The notes: generated by a model not told the origin, from the letters alone. A stretch of DNA of 64,000 bases from Clostridia bacterium (GCA_017504945.1 JAFVQJ010000023.1:1-64000); one strand, 5' to 3'; counted from the stretch's first letter, positions 50,628-60,175 are shown. A program made the numbers and translations.

Positions 50628-51964
50628 AAAGTCTTTATGACGTCGGCAGGGAATATGCAGAAAGCGATTACGCCGTATTCTCAATGCCGGGACATAAAAA
50701 CAGAGCGAGCTTCGTTCTTCCCGAGGGCGCATATCGGTACGATTTTACCGAGCTTTCGGTGACCGACGATCTTTATTGCTCGGAAAACGGAATAAAAAAT
50801 ATTGAAATAACTGCCGAAAAGCTTTTTGGCAGTTATTTTTCGTGTCTTTCGGTGGCAGGTGCATCGCTTTGCGTTATGGCGGCGATGGGCATTGCGAGAA
50901 AATTTACCGAAAAGATAGTGATATCGCGCTTTTGCCACTCGAGCGCGGTAAACGGAATGAGCATTTTCGGGCTCACACCCGTCTGGCTCACGCAGAAGCG
51001 ATGCGGCACCGCCTTTGCGCCTCTTTGTGCAGAGGAGATAGAGAGAAAAATAGCGGAGGACAGCTCAATAGGCGCCGTTTTTATAACCACTCCCGATTAC
51101 TACGGTACCGTTACCGACCTTAAAGGGATATCAACGGTGTGCAAAAGGCACAAAAAGCTTTTGATCGTAGATAACTCTCACGGCACTCACTTCGTGCTTG
51201 GCGGCACTCACCCGATAAAATACGCCGATATAACTTGCGATTCCCTTCACAAAACGCTGCCGTCGCTCACGGGAACGGCACTGCTCAATATTTCAAAGAG
51301 CCTTGAGAATAAGGTAGAAAAGGACGAGGTAAAGGATGTAATGAAGCGTCTTTCCTCCACGAGCCCCTCCTATTTGCTTGCACTTTCTGCGGAAAGCTGT
51401 ATAAATTGGATGATAAAAGAGGGAAAAAGCGCCTATTTGAAGGCAAATCGGACGGCGCTTGAGGCAAGAGAAAAAATAGAGGCGCTCGGATTTGAGCTGA
51501 ATTGCGGAAAGGTTGACCCCTGCAGAATATGTATCTCTGCGCTCGGCTTCGGAATTGACGGTAAGCGGCTTTACAGCCTTTTGCTTGACGAAAAGGTGGT
51601 CTGCGAGATGGCGGACGACGTTTTTGCCGTTGCGATATTAACGCCGTTTAACAGCGAGAGCGACCTTTCCCGTCTTATAAACGCCCTTGAAAAGATTGCA
51701 AAAAACGGCAAAAAACGCCCTGCAAATATCCCGCCGCTTGAATTTTATATTCCGAAATGCGCCAAAAGGCTTGCATTTTTCGACGGCGAAAAAACCGAAA
51801 AGCTGCCCCTGTGTTCGTCGTATGGCAGAATATCTGCCGAAAACAAATATATTTATCCTCCCTCAAGACCGATAGTTCTCTGCGGCGAGATAATTGACGA
51901 AAAGGTAATAGATGAGCTTACCGCCGCGGGAGAAAAGACGGTAAGGGTAGTTTCGGAAAAATAA
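50624..51964 (+). CDS. Orn/Lys/Arg decarboxylase-family PLP enzyme (YaaO-like)
   Basis: 446 residues of the fold-I PLP decarboxylase family. The PLP lysine lies in CDSLHKTLPSLTG, with AVFITTPDYYGTVTDL and DNSHGTHF upstream. It is shorter than biodegradative decarboxylases and matches the B. subtilis YaaO-type proteins that sit upstream of tmk-darA. Substrate is undetermined; arginine or lysine decarboxylation for polyamines is possible. Confidence 0.88.
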   Translation: MKSLYDVGREYAESDYAVFSMPGHKNRASFVLPEGAYRYDFTELSVTDDLYCSENGIKNIEITAEKLFGSYFSCLSVAGASLCVMAAMGIARKFTEKIVISRFCHSSAVNGMSIFGLTPVWLTQKRCGTAFAPLCAEEIERKIAEDSSIGAVFITTPDYYGTVTDLKGISTVCKRHKKLLIVDNSHGTHFVLGGTHPIKYADITCDSLHKTLPSLTGTALLNISKSLENKVEKDEVKDVMKRLSSTSPSYLLALSAESCINWMIKEGKSAYLKANRTALEAREKIEALGFELNCGKVDPCRICISALGFGIDGKRLYSLLLDEKVVCEMADDVFAVAILTPFNSESDLSRLINALEKIAKNGKKRPANIPPLEFYIPKCAKRLAFFDGEKTEKLPLCSSYGRISAENKYIYPPSRPIVLCGEIIDEKVIDELTAAGEKTVRVVSEK

Positions 51965-51967
51965 TTA

Positions 51968-51996
51968 TTGTAATGTTTAAAAAAATATAGTATAAT
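51968..51996 (+). promoter_or_regulatory. Promoter of darA-holB-ricT
   Basis: TTGTAA (51968-51973), 17-bp spacer, TATAAT (51991-51996), beginning 3 bp after the decarboxylase stop codon. Confidence 0.75.
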
Positions 51997-52029
51997 AATA
52001 TATTAAGAAAATAAGAAAGGGCAAAAACA

Positions 52030-52353
52030 ATGAAACTTGTAATGGCAATTGTTAATAACGACGACAGCAACAGAGTTCAGAAGGCGCTGGCAAGCGGCGG
52101 ATTTTCGGCAACCAAGCTTGCAACCACCGGCGGTTTTCTTATGTCGGGAAATACTACCTTTATAATAGGTACCGAGGACGAGCGCGTTACCGCTCTTATA
52201 GACATTTTGAGAATACACTCCAAAAGACGTTACGAAAGGCTTGAGACCGTTAACGTATCCGACGGCAGCTTTATCGCTCCCGCCTCCACCGAGATAATGG
52301 TCGGCGGCGCAACGGTATTCGTAATGAACGTCGAAAGGTTTGAAAAGATTTGA
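52030..52353 (+). CDS. darA: Cyclic-di-AMP receptor DarA (PII-like, YaaQ)
   Basis: 107 residues, trimeric PII-like protein that binds c-di-AMP. The signature TTGGFLMSGNTTFIIG and the opening MKLVMAIVNNDDSNRVQKAL are typical. The end overlaps the holB TTG start. In B. subtilis darA lies between tmk and yaaR; neither neighbour is present here. Confidence 0.95.
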   Translation: MKLVMAIVNNDDSNRVQKALASGGFSATKLATTGGFLMSGNTTFIIGTEDERVTALIDILRIHSKRRYERLETVNVSDGSFIAPASTEIMVGGATVFVMNVERFEKI

Positions 52354-53333
52354 CAGGGCAGACAGGCATTATCGGAAACTCACGCAATATCGAGCTTATA
52401 AAGGCGCTTGCAAACGGCAAGAGCTTCGGTAATGCATTTCTGTTTTTAGGCAAAAAGGGGTCGGGAAGGCATTTGCTTGCCTCGCACCTTATGGCGTCGT
52501 TGCTTTGCGAAAAAAGCAACCATTGCGGCGAGTGCCGCGCCTGCAGACTGGCGCAAAAAGGCATACATCCCGATATTATCCTTCTCACCCCGGGTGAGAA
52601 CAGGAAAAACGTCAGCGTTGAGGACGTAAGAGAGTTTGTAAAAGAGGCGTTTATGAAAACGGTTGAGGGAAAGAAAAAGTTCCTCGTTATAAACGACGTC
52701 GACAAGCTCAACGTTCAGTCGCAAAACGCTCTTCTCCTTGTGCTTGAGGAGCCGCCGGAGCAGACGGTATTCGTGCTTTTTGCAGAAAATAAAAACCGCG
52801 TTTTGCAAACCGTGCTTTCGCGCTCCACCGTAATAAATACAGATATAATACCTATTAAAGATATAGAAGAATACCTTATTGAAAAGGGAACGGAGCCAAA
52901 AAAGGCGCTGTATGCGGCAAGGCTCTCGGAGGGCTCCGTGGGAAAGGCGCTTGAGCTTTGCGAAGGCGAAAGGGACGAGAGTCAGATCTCGGAGGCGTTA
53001 AGGAGCTTTGCTCTTAAAAGTCCCTTTTTGGCGTATGAAAAATTTTTTTCACTCTCGCTTTCGAGCCGCGATGATATAATGGGGCTTGCAAAGGGAATTC
53101 TGGGCGCGGCAAGAGATCTTCTCGTTTACAAAGCCACGGGTAAAATAGAAAAAACGGAGTTTTTCTCCGATGAAGCGCTTATAATAAAGGCGTCCTCGGT
53201 GCTTTCCGAGGAGGGACTTATAAAGCTTATAACGGTAGCCGACGAGACCGTTTCGTTTGCGGAGCAAAACTGCAACGTCGGTGCGCTTTCGGCGAATTTA
53301 TTTATAAAAGGTTGGGAATGTTTCAATGGTTGA
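52350..53333 (+). CDS. holB: DNA polymerase III delta-prime subunit
   Basis: 327 residues from a TTG overlapping darA. Clamp-loader AAA+ subunit with a degenerate nucleotide loop (GKKGSGRHLLA) and zinc module CEKSNHCGECRAC, then the LLVLEEPPEQTVFVLF and SRSTVIN sensor regions. It overlaps ricT by 8 bp, confirming the block order holB-ricT. Confidence 0.92.
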   Translation: MTGQTGIIGNSRNIELIKALANGKSFGNAFLFLGKKGSGRHLLASHLMASLLCEKSNHCGECRACRLAQKGIHPDIILLTPGENRKNVSVEDVREFVKEAFMKTVEGKKKFLVINDVDKLNVQSQNALLLVLEEPPEQTVFVLFAENKNRVLQTVLSRSTVINTDIIPIKDIEEYLIEKGTEPKKALYAARLSEGSVGKALELCEGERDESQISEALRSFALKSPFLAYEKFFSLSLSSRDDIMGLAKGILGAARDLLVYKATGKIEKTEFFSDEALIIKASSVLSEEGLIKLITVADETVSFAEQNCNVGALSANLFIKGWECFNG

Positions 53334-54201
53334 GGTAATAGGAGTTTCCTTTAAAAAATCCGGCAAGGTCTACTATTTCAGTCCGGGTAAACTAAAAATA
53401 GAAAAGGGTTATAACGTAATAGTCGAAACGGCGCGCGGCGTTGAATTCGGCTACGTGGCGTTCGGCAACCGCGAGGTTGACGAGTCGACTATCGTTGCCC
53501 CCTTGAAGCAGGTGCTTCGAATAGCCACCGAGAAGGATAAGCAAAATAACGAATCAAACCGTCAGCGCGAAAAAGAGGCGTTTGCGATATGCGAAAACAA
53601 GATAGCGAAGCACGGCCTTGAAATGAAGCTCGTTGACGTTGAATATACCTTCGACGGCAGTAAGATACTGTTTTACTTCACGGCGGACGGCAGAGTTGAT
53701 TTCAGAGAGCTCGTTAAGGATCTTGCTTCGGCATTTCGCACCCGCATAGAGCTTCGTCAGATAGGCGTGCGCGACGAGAGCAAGCTGCTCGGAGGTCTCG
53801 GAATATGCGGTCAGCCCTATTGCTGCTCGAGATTTTTAAACGATTTTCAGCCCGTTTCGATAAAAATGGCAAAGGAACAGGGGCTTTCTCTTAATCCCAC
53901 CAAGATATCCGGTGCCTGCGGCAGACTTATGTGCTGTCTTAAATACGAGCAGGAGGCGTATGAGGAGCTTATAAAGAAAACGCCGCGAGTGGGCGCGATA
54001 GTCAAAACGCCCGACGGCGAGGGAACGGTAAGCGACGTAAATCTTCTTCGCGGAAGACTCAAGGTGAAACTGAAAAGCGAACTTCCCGACTCGGCACCGA
54101 AGGAATACGCCGCAAAAGAGGTAAGGCTTATCAAGAACGCCTCTAACAGACAAAACGACGAAAATATAGATATGGAAGCTCTCAAAAAGCTTGAAGAATA
54201 A
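53326..54201 (+). CDS. ricT: PSP1-domain protein RicT (YaaT)
   Basis: 291 residues. Cysteine blocks GLGICGQPYCCSRF and ACGRLMCCLKYE match RicT, which joins RicA and RicF in an iron-sulfur complex (Y-complex) that directs RNase Y mRNA maturation and affects sporulation in Bacillus. Last gene before the bidirectional terminator. Lysine/asparagine-rich C-terminus. Confidence 0.93.
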   Translation: MVEVIGVSFKKSGKVYYFSPGKLKIEKGYNVIVETARGVEFGYVAFGNREVDESTIVAPLKQVLRIATEKDKQNNESNRQREKEAFAICENKIAKHGLEMKLVDVEYTFDGSKILFYFTADGRVDFRELVKDLASAFRTRIELRQIGVRDESKLLGGLGICGQPYCCSRFLNDFQPVSIKMAKEQGLSLNPTKISGACGRLMCCLKYEQEAYEELIKKTPRVGAIVKTPDGEGTVSDVNLLRGRLKVKLKSELPDSAPKEYAAKEVRLIKNASNRQNDENIDMEALKKLEE

Positions 54202-54202
54202 A

Positions 54203-54236
54203 AAATATCCGCTCTTTTAAAGAGCGGATATTTTTT
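54203..54236. terminator. Bidirectional terminator after ricT
   Basis: AATATCCGCTCT/AGAGCGGATATT stem with T runs on both strands, between convergent genes. Confidence 0.88.
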
Positions 54237-54250
54237 ATTTTTTTACCGTT

Positions 54251-56101
54251 TTATTTTATTATCTTTATTCCGGTGGTGTTGTTGAAATCACCGAGATCGA
54301 GCGAAGAACAGCCGGAGCAGTATATCGAGCTTATATGCTCGTTGCCCGAAAGCGCGGCAATCGAGGTAACGGAGGTAACGCCGTTTATCTTAAGGTATTT
54401 AAGATTTTCGCACGATGCAAGGGGTGAAACGTCGGTAAATGCGTTTTGCTCGTTGAAGATGTCTGCCGATGCGGGCGAGTTTGAAATATCGAGCGTTACG
54501 ACGTTTAACGACGCAAAGTCGGCAAGCGAGGTAATGCCGCAGTTTCTCGCGGTAAGCGTTGTGAGCGCAGAGGAGGAAAGGGCGGTAAAGCTGCTTACGG
54601 GGTTACCGCTTATATCCACCGACTTCAACGAGGTCTTGCCCGAAAGTGCCGAGATCGAGGTAATGCCGTTGTTTGCAAGCTCGAGGTTCTGAAGCTTTCC
54701 GAGCTTCGCAAGAGCGTTTATCGACTGTATCTGGTTGCCGGAAAGCTCAAGCGTTACGAGCGAGGTGCATTTTTCAAGATCGACGATGCTGCTTATATTA
54801 TTGTAGGCGGCGGTGAAGCTCTTGAGATTCTTGAGCGACTTAAGGGGAGAAAGCGATGAAATGCCGTTAAAGGAAACGCTCAGCGTTTCAAGCTTTGAAT
54901 TGGAGCTGAACGCCGTGAGAGATTTGAGCTGATTCTGGTCGAATATCGCCGTCTTGAGATTTACGAGCTGACTTATGGGCGTTACCGACGATATGAAGTT
55001 TGAGCTCATATCAACGTAGGTGAGGGTGGTTATGGAGCATATCGACTTGAATATCGCATTGGATACCGAGCAGTTTACGAGAGAGAGCGACTCGAGCGAT
55101 GGTAGCTGTGAGAAATCGCAATACTCGGTAATTGACTGCTGATCCTTCAAATAAAGCGTTTTGAGGTTTTTGAAGTTGGGAAGATCTGCAAGCGAGGTAA
55201 CGCTTCCGTCGCCGGTGTAGAGAGAGGAATCTATCTCCTCAAGAAGCATAATATCGGAGAATGTTATCGATTTAACGCTTTTTCCTAAATTTGCGGCAAC
55301 TATCTTGCCGAGCACCGCGTCCTTAAAGGTGTATTTCTTGGAGGGATCGGCGAAGTTGTAGTTTACGGTCGCAACGCGGCTTATGAGCCCTTCCGAATTT
55401 ACGGCGACAGCCTTGACTACAAGACTGCTCTCATAGGCGCTGACGTCTATGGGATCACTGTATTTTGCCGACGAAACGGTGGGAACGGTGCCGTCAAGCG
55501 TGTAGTATATGTCACATTCCGAGTCGGTTGAAATGGTAACGGAGGTTACCTTTTCTGTGGTATTTGCAGAGGGGAGAATTCTCACCGCGGCAGGCGAGAT
55601 ATCGTCAAGCCTTGATTTTACCGAAAGGCTGGTAATGGAGTCGATAACGTCGTAGGCAGAGGTCATTTTGCCTGCGCGAACGTAAAAGCCTATGAGGAAG
55701 GCGGGATATCTGTACTCGTTGGGAGCAAGATAAATGCCCTCGTCAACGGTCTTTAAAACGTTGTTTTCGTCGTTACACATCTCGTAGCATACGGCAAGCT
55801 TCAAACGGTAATCAACGTTATCCGCGGCAAGCGACACCGCCTCGGTGTAATGCTCGAGAGCGGAGGCGTAAAGCCCCTGATCGAAAAACTCGTTGCCCTT
55901 GTTAAAGGCGCTTACTGCGGCGCCGTTATTCGCAAGCAGGGTATTGTAAACGAATACCGATGAGAAAAAGAGAATAACGGTAACCGAGAAGGAAACTAAC
56001 ATGCGGAAAAAGACCGAAAGATGAAAATCGTGCTTCGGTTTTTTCTTTTTCGGCATTTTCTTAAGCTCTATTTTGTTTGAGGGAATTTTAGTGGTGTTCA
56101 T
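54251..56101 (-). CDS. Membrane-anchored TPR / CHB_HEX_C / leucine-rich repeat protein
   Basis: 616 residues. A basic cytoplasmic N-terminus (KKMPKKKKPK) precedes one transmembrane helix (about 32-55), then extracytoplasmic parts: TPR-like repeats (60-150, GNEFFDQGLYASALEHYTEA), a chitobiase C-terminal-like beta domain (about 185-250, CDIYYTLDGTVPTVSSAKY) and a long run of SDS22-type leucine-rich repeats of about 22 residues (300-590, LVTLELSGNQIQSINALAKL). Likely a cell-surface protein-protein or glycan interaction scaffold. Monocistronic between darA-holB-ricT and citrate synthase. Confidence 0.85.
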   Translation of the reverse strand: MNTTKIPSNKIELKKMPKKKKPKHDFHLSVFFRMLVSFSVTVILFFSSVFVYNTLLANNGAAVSAFNKGNEFFDQGLYASALEHYTEAVSLAADNVDYRLKLAVCYEMCNDENNVLKTVDEGIYLAPNEYRYPAFLIGFYVRAGKMTSAYDVIDSITSLSVKSRLDDISPAAVRILPSANTTEKVTSVTISTDSECDIYYTLDGTVPTVSSAKYSDPIDVSAYESSLVVKAVAVNSEGLISRVATVNYNFADPSKKYTFKDAVLGKIVAANLGKSVKSITFSDIMLLEEIDSSLYTGDGSVTSLADLPNFKNLKTLYLKDQQSITEYCDFSQLPSLESLSLVNCSVSNAIFKSICSITTLTYVDMSSNFISSVTPISQLVNLKTAIFDQNQLKSLTAFSSNSKLETLSVSFNGISSLSPLKSLKNLKSFTAAYNNISSIVDLEKCTSLVTLELSGNQIQSINALAKLGKLQNLELANNGITSISALSGKTSLKSVDISGNPVSSFTALSSSALTTLTARNCGITSLADFASLNVVTLDISNSPASADIFNEQNAFTDVSPLASCENLKYLKINGVTSVTSIAALSGNEHISSIYCSGCSSLDLGDFNNTTGIKIIK

Positions 56102-56130
56102 AAAATCACCTTTCGTAAAAAAGAAAACTG

Positions 56131-57492
56131 TTATTTTCTCGTTTTAAGAGGAGTATAGCGAATGGGAGTTGCAATGCTCTTGTAGGCGGGACGGATTATC
56201 TTCTTGCAGGAGGTAAGCTCTTCAAGACGGTGTGCGCTCCAGCCCGTTATTCTCGAAAGAGCAAACAGGGGAGTGAAAAGCTCTGTGGGAATGCCGAGCA
56301 TTTTATAAACGAAGCCCGAATACATATCTACGTTTGAGGATATCTGCTTTTCGCTCTTTTTATATCTCGAATAGATATAAGGAGTGAGCTCTTCGACCTT
56401 TTTAATAAGATTAAACTCGTTGTAAAGGGCGGCATCCTTTTTCGCAAGCTTTTCGGCATACTGCTTCAAAAGGAGCGAGCGGGGATCGCTTAAGGTATAG
56501 ACCGCGTGACCCATACCGTAGATAAGGCCCGATCTGTCGCATACCTCTTTTCTTATTATTCTTTCGAGGAAAGCAATTATTTCCTCGTCGTCCGACCAGT
56601 TGCTTACGCTTGACTTGATAACGTCCATCATCTCGACGACCTTGATGTTTGCACCGCCGTGCTTGGGACCCTTAAGCGAGTTTACCGCGCCCGATATTGC
56701 GGCGTAAATGTCGGTTCCCGATGAGGTGAGAACGCGGGTGGTGAAGGTGGAGTTGTTACCGCCGCCGTGCTCCGCGTGTAAAACAAGACAGAGGTCAAGA
56801 AGCTTGGCTTCCTCGTCGGTATATCCTTCCTTTCCTCTTATGAGAGAGAGGAAGGCCTCGGCGATGGATTTGCTTTTTGAGGAGAGAGCGGGAATATCGA
56901 CCTCCGAAAGTCTGCCCTGCTCGTTCAAGTAGTTTAAAGCGATTATGATGGGGAAGCGTGCGATAAGCTCGACCGACTGGCGAATCGAGTTTTCAAGCGA
57001 GCAATCGTCGGCTCTCTTGTCGTATGAGTAGAGGGCAAGCACCGAGGAGGCAAGCTTGTTCATATAGTTAGAGGTCTTAATGCCCTTTATTACGGATTCA
57101 ACGTATCCGTCGGGCAGGCGGCTCGCATCGAAGAGAATAGTCTTGAAGCGGTCAAGCTGCTGGGCATTGGGAAGCTTTCCGAAGAGGAGAAGATATGCGG
57201 TCTCCTCAAAGCCGTAGCGATCGTCGGCGGTGATGCCGCTTACTATATCGTTGATATTTATGCCGCGGTAGATCAGCTCGCCCTTGCAGGGCTTTTTCTC
57301 ACCCTCGTCGATGATATAGCCGTGAACGTTACATATCTTGGTAAGACCTGCTATAACACCAGTTCCGTCGCTGTTGCGGAGTCCGCGCTTGACGGCTATC
57401 TTGTTATAATATGAATTATCGAGGTTGTTATACTTCTCGTATCTGTTTACGACCTCGTTAATAAACGTCTGATATTGCTTTGTAGTAGTCAT
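56131..57492 (-). CDS. gltA: Citrate synthase
   Basis: 453 residues from ATG 57492 (AGGATG upstream; a GTG three codons earlier is possible). Type-I-like citrate synthase with HAEHGGGNNSTFTTRVLTSSG, GPKHGGANIKVVEM and the catalytic GHAVYTLSDPR region (His, Asp). Condenses acetyl-CoA with oxaloacetate; in a fermenter this probably feeds glutamate synthesis. It lies alone. An A+T-rich 120-bp spacer separates it from spoIID. Confidence 0.93.
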   Translation of the reverse strand: MTTTKQYQTFINEVVNRYEKYNNLDNSYYNKIAVKRGLRNSDGTGVIAGLTKICNVHGYIIDEGEKKPCKGELIYRGININDIVSGITADDRYGFEETAYLLLFGKLPNAQQLDRFKTILFDASRLPDGYVESVIKGIKTSNYMNKLASSVLALYSYDKRADDCSLENSIRQSVELIARFPIIIALNYLNEQGRLSEVDIPALSSKSKSIAEAFLSLIRGKEGYTDEEAKLLDLCLVLHAEHGGGNNSTFTTRVLTSSGTDIYAAISGAVNSLKGPKHGGANIKVVEMMDVIKSSVSNWSDDEEIIAFLERIIRKEVCDRSGLIYGMGHAVYTLSDPRSLLLKQYAEKLAKKDAALYNEFNLIKKVEELTPYIYSRYKKSEKQISSNVDMYSGFVYKMLGIPTELFTPLFALSRITGWSAHRLEELTSCKKIIRPAYKSIATPIRYTPLKTRK

Positions 57493-57622
57493 AATTATCA
57501 CATCCTAACGTATATATTAATATATTTCACAAAAATAATTAAGAGAAAATGCAATAAAATTTTTTAAATTACTATAAAAACACTATAATATTATTATAAA
57601 ATGCGATGGAAGGAAAAGAAAT

Positions 57623-58567
57623 ATGAGACTTTTGAAATTTTTGTGCATAGTGATCGCGCTCTCTCTGCCGATAGTTACGGTGCCTTATTTTTTCGCTTCG
57701 GCGGTAAGGCTTAAAGGAGGAGTGGACGAAAATACCGTGATATCGGTCTACGACGTTTCGCTTTCGCAAAGAACGGAAATGAGGCTTTTTGACTATCTTT
57801 GCGGCGTCGTGGCGGCTGAAATGCCTGCTCTCTACAACGTAGAGGCGCTTAAGGCGCAGGCTGTGGCGGCGTTTACATATTTTGCAAAGAGAGCCGAGTC
57901 GGGAGAGGAAAGCGAGGCGCATGCGGGCTGTGCCGTCTGCACAAGCTCCTCTCATTGCAGCGCCTTTATAAACGAGGAGCGTCAGAAAGAGCGTTGGGGA
58001 GAAAATTACGGTGTCTACCGCACGAAAATAGAGGAGGCGGTGAGAGCCGTTTACGGAAAGGTGATAACCTACGGCGGAAAAGCCATCGACGCTCTCTATT
58101 TTGCGCGCTCGTCGGGCAAGACTGAAAGCGCCGCGGACGTTTGGGGCAATCACTACGGCTATCTTACAGCCGTCAACAGCGAGGTCGACGAGAGCGGGAG
58201 CGGCTTTGTGTCGGAGGTGGTAATGAGCCTTTCGGAGTTTGAGGAAAAATTTAAGGAAAAATATCCGAATGCAAGCGAAAGTGGGATATTCACAGAGGTT
58301 GCTCGCTCCGGATCGGGCGGAGTTTTGTCGGCAAAGGTGCTTGGGGTTACCGTTACGGGCAGAGAGCTTCGCTCGATGTACTCCCTCAATTCCACTAATT
58401 TTACGGTAAGCGAGCAGGACGGAAAGATAACCTTTACCGTAAAGGGAAAGGGACACGGCGTGGGTATGAGCCAATACGGCGCAAACGCAATGGCAAAGCT
58501 CGGCTACGGCTGGGAGGAGATAATAAAGCACTATTATACCGGCGTGGAAATATCAAATTACCGATAA
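57623..58567 (+). CDS. spoIID: Stage II sporulation protein D
   Basis: 314 residues: N-terminal membrane anchor (about 5-28), then the SpoIID/LytB lytic transglycosylase domain with VVAAEMPALYNVEALKAQAVAA, YFARSSGKTESAADVWGN and GHGVGMSQYGANAMA. Cleaves glycan strands during forespore engulfment. The conserved glutamate of AAEMP is present. Followed by a SpoIIQ-like gene, as is common in Clostridia. Confidence 0.95.
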   Translation: MRLLKFLCIVIALSLPIVTVPYFFASAVRLKGGVDENTVISVYDVSLSQRTEMRLFDYLCGVVAAEMPALYNVEALKAQAVAAFTYFAKRAESGEESEAHAGCAVCTSSSHCSAFINEERQKERWGENYGVYRTKIEEAVRAVYGKVITYGGKAIDALYFARSSGKTESAADVWGNHYGYLTAVNSEVDESGSGFVSEVVMSLSEFEEKFKEKYPNASESGIFTEVARSGSGGVLSAKVLGVTVTGRELRSMYSLNSTNFTVSEQDGKITFTVKGKGHGVGMSQYGANAMAKLGYGWEEIIKHYYTGVEISNYR

Positions 58568-58627
58568 AAGAATAAAACGGCGCGATAATGTTAAAAATAA
58601 AGGCAGAATAAATAACGGAGGATAAAA

Positions 58628-59359
58628 ATGAACAAAAACGACATTATCTACGCCATTAAAAAATTTTTAAAGGGCAACGGATTTTATCTTGCTCTCGGAA
58701 TATGTCTTGTGGCGGTGCTGACTCTTGCAATAACCACCGCAGGCGGCGATATCCCCGAGGATATCGAATATCCGAGCTCGGTTACCGAGCTTCCGAGCAG
58801 TGAGCCGCCCTCAAGCGTAACGCCGCCCGAAAGCGACGTTGAGGACGTGGGCAAAAACGAGAGCGGCGTAACGCCCGACAGCTCCGAGCCCGAATCCGAG
58901 CCCGAGCCTGAACCCGAACCGGAACCGGAACCCGAGCCTGAGCCGGAACCCGACAAAAGCTTTTATTTGCCGACGGAAAACACGGTAACTCTCGGATATT
59001 CGAAAGACAATCTCGTATTTTCCGACACGCTCGGCGAGTGGCGCACTCACCTTGCAACCGATTTTGAGGGTGATATAGGCGATAAGATACGTGCTGTGTC
59101 GTACGGCGAGGTCGCCGACATCTACAACGACGAGCTTTACGGCACCACCGTGATAATCGACCACGGCGAAAACCTTCTTTCGAGATATTCGGGGCTTCGT
59201 AACGTAACGGTTAAAACGGGCGAAACGGTTGAGGGAAAAAGCGTTATCGGCGAGCTTTCGGGCGATATTCCGCTTGAGGAAAGAGATGGAGTACACCTTC
59301 ATTTCGAGCTTATCAAAAACGGTGAGCAGATAGATATAAATGAACTTTTAACCAAGTAA
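58628..59359 (+). CDS. SpoIIQ-like M23 peptidase-domain membrane protein
   Basis: 243 residues: N-terminal transmembrane helix (about 20-39), an acidic Ser/Pro/Glu linker (45-115) with a run of PE dipeptides, then an M23/LytM domain (about 125-243). The zinc motifs look complete, HLATD and the HLHFE pair, as in clostridial SpoIIQ and unlike the degenerate Bacillus version. Expected to interact with SpoIIIAH across the engulfment space. GGAGG precedes the ATG. Confidence 0.85.
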   Translation: MNKNDIIYAIKKFLKGNGFYLALGICLVAVLTLAITTAGGDIPEDIEYPSSVTELPSSEPPSSVTPPESDVEDVGKNESGVTPDSSEPESEPEPEPEPEPEPEPEPEPDKSFYLPTENTVTLGYSKDNLVFSDTLGEWRTHLATDFEGDIGDKIRAVSYGEVADIYNDELYGTTVIIDHGENLLSRYSGLRNVTVKTGETVEGKSVIGELSGDIPLEERDGVHLHFELIKNGEQIDINELLTK

Positions 59360-59375
59360 AAATGTGCAAATGCAC

Positions 59376-59410
59376 AAAAAGAGATTCGCTTTTTTGCGAA
59401 TCTCTTTTTA
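59376..59410 (+). terminator. Terminator of spoIID-spoIIQ
   Basis: GAGATTCGC/GCGAATCTC stem flanked by A and T runs, 20 bp after the stop codon. Confidence 0.85.
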
Positions 59411-59437
59411 AAATTCATAAAAATTTTCAAAAAACTA

Positions 59438-59466
59438 TTGACAAACATTGGGAAAAGGCATATACT
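59438..59466 (+). promoter_or_regulatory. Promoter of the sigma factor gene
   Basis: TTGACA (59438-59443), 17-bp spacer, TATACT (59461-59466). Confidence 0.8.
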
Positions 59467-59500
59467 TACTATGTATTATTATTTTGGGGGATAGCCGCCG

Positions 59501-60076
59501 TTGAAGCTTTTAGAGGTAAACTACGATGAAATGACGGACGTTGAACTCGTCAAAGCTTTTTCGAAGGGCGACTCCAACGCCATCGGCGTTATCTTCTCGC
59601 GCTATACGGGATTTCTCAAGTCAAAGGCGGCATCGTTTGACTGCAGCTATTACAACGAGGACCTTATGCAAGAGGGCAAGATAGGCTTGTTTAAGGCGGT
59701 GCTTCACTTCGATGAAAGCGCCGGCGTGCCCTTTTCCTCTTATGCAACGGTTTGTGCATTTCACGAAATGCTTAAATTTTATAAGCGCGCGGTGATACGT
59801 CAGCGTGAAAACGAAATAAGCGATACGGCTCTTGCCGAGGCGGTCGACAAGCTTTCGCTCGACGATCTTCTCATCGGCAACGAGGGAGCCGAATTTATAA
59901 ATAAGGCTATCGAATCGGAACTTTCCGATTTTGAAAAGCAGGTGCTTCGCGGCTACTTTATGAAAAAAAGCTATCAGCAGATAGCCGTCGAGCTTGACAG
60001 CAAGCCCAAGGCGGTCGATAACGCCCTTTCGCGCATAAAGAAAAAGATCGCGAAAAAGCTTGCGCAAAGAAACTGA
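59501..60076 (+). CDS. Sigma-70 family factor, SigH-like
   Basis: 191 residues. Region 2 contains NEDLMQEGKIGLFKAVLHFDESAGVPFSSYA and region 4 the helix-turn-helix MKKSYQQIAVELDSKPKAVDNALSRIKKKI. This matches the SigH/SigF-like family that drives early sporulation genes in Clostridia. The start is uncertain: TTG 59501 follows GGGGGATAG, while ATG 59531 has AGAGG upstream at long spacing. Confidence 0.85.
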   Translation: MKLLEVNYDEMTDVELVKAFSKGDSNAIGVIFSRYTGFLKSKAASFDCSYYNEDLMQEGKIGLFKAVLHFDESAGVPFSSYATVCAFHEMLKFYKRAVIRQRENEISDTALAEAVDKLSLDDLLIGNEGAEFINKAIESELSDFEKQVLRGYFMKKSYQQIAVELDSKPKAVDNALSRIKKKIAKKLAQRN

Positions 60077-60160
60077 AAATACGCCCGAATAGCTTAAAAA
60101 AAGCGCCTTTTCGGAGATGGCGGTGAGAGTCCGCCGAGGGCAAAAAAATATTATTACCAA
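60077..60160 (+). promoter_or_regulatory. Leader with GGCGG/CCGCC hairpin
   Basis: A 99-bp spacer with a stem at 60119-60135 (loop TGAGAGT) followed by an A run and then AAAGGTAGG as ribosome site. It may be an attenuator or RNA leader of the zinc-ribbon gene. No known class recognised. Confidence 0.35.
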
Positions 60161-60175
60161 AAGGTAGGTAAAACC

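Noticed and set aside
58684-58956. 90-residue Gly/Ser repeat protein on the minus strand
   Set aside because: An antisense reading of the Pro/Glu linker of the SpoIIQ-like protein.
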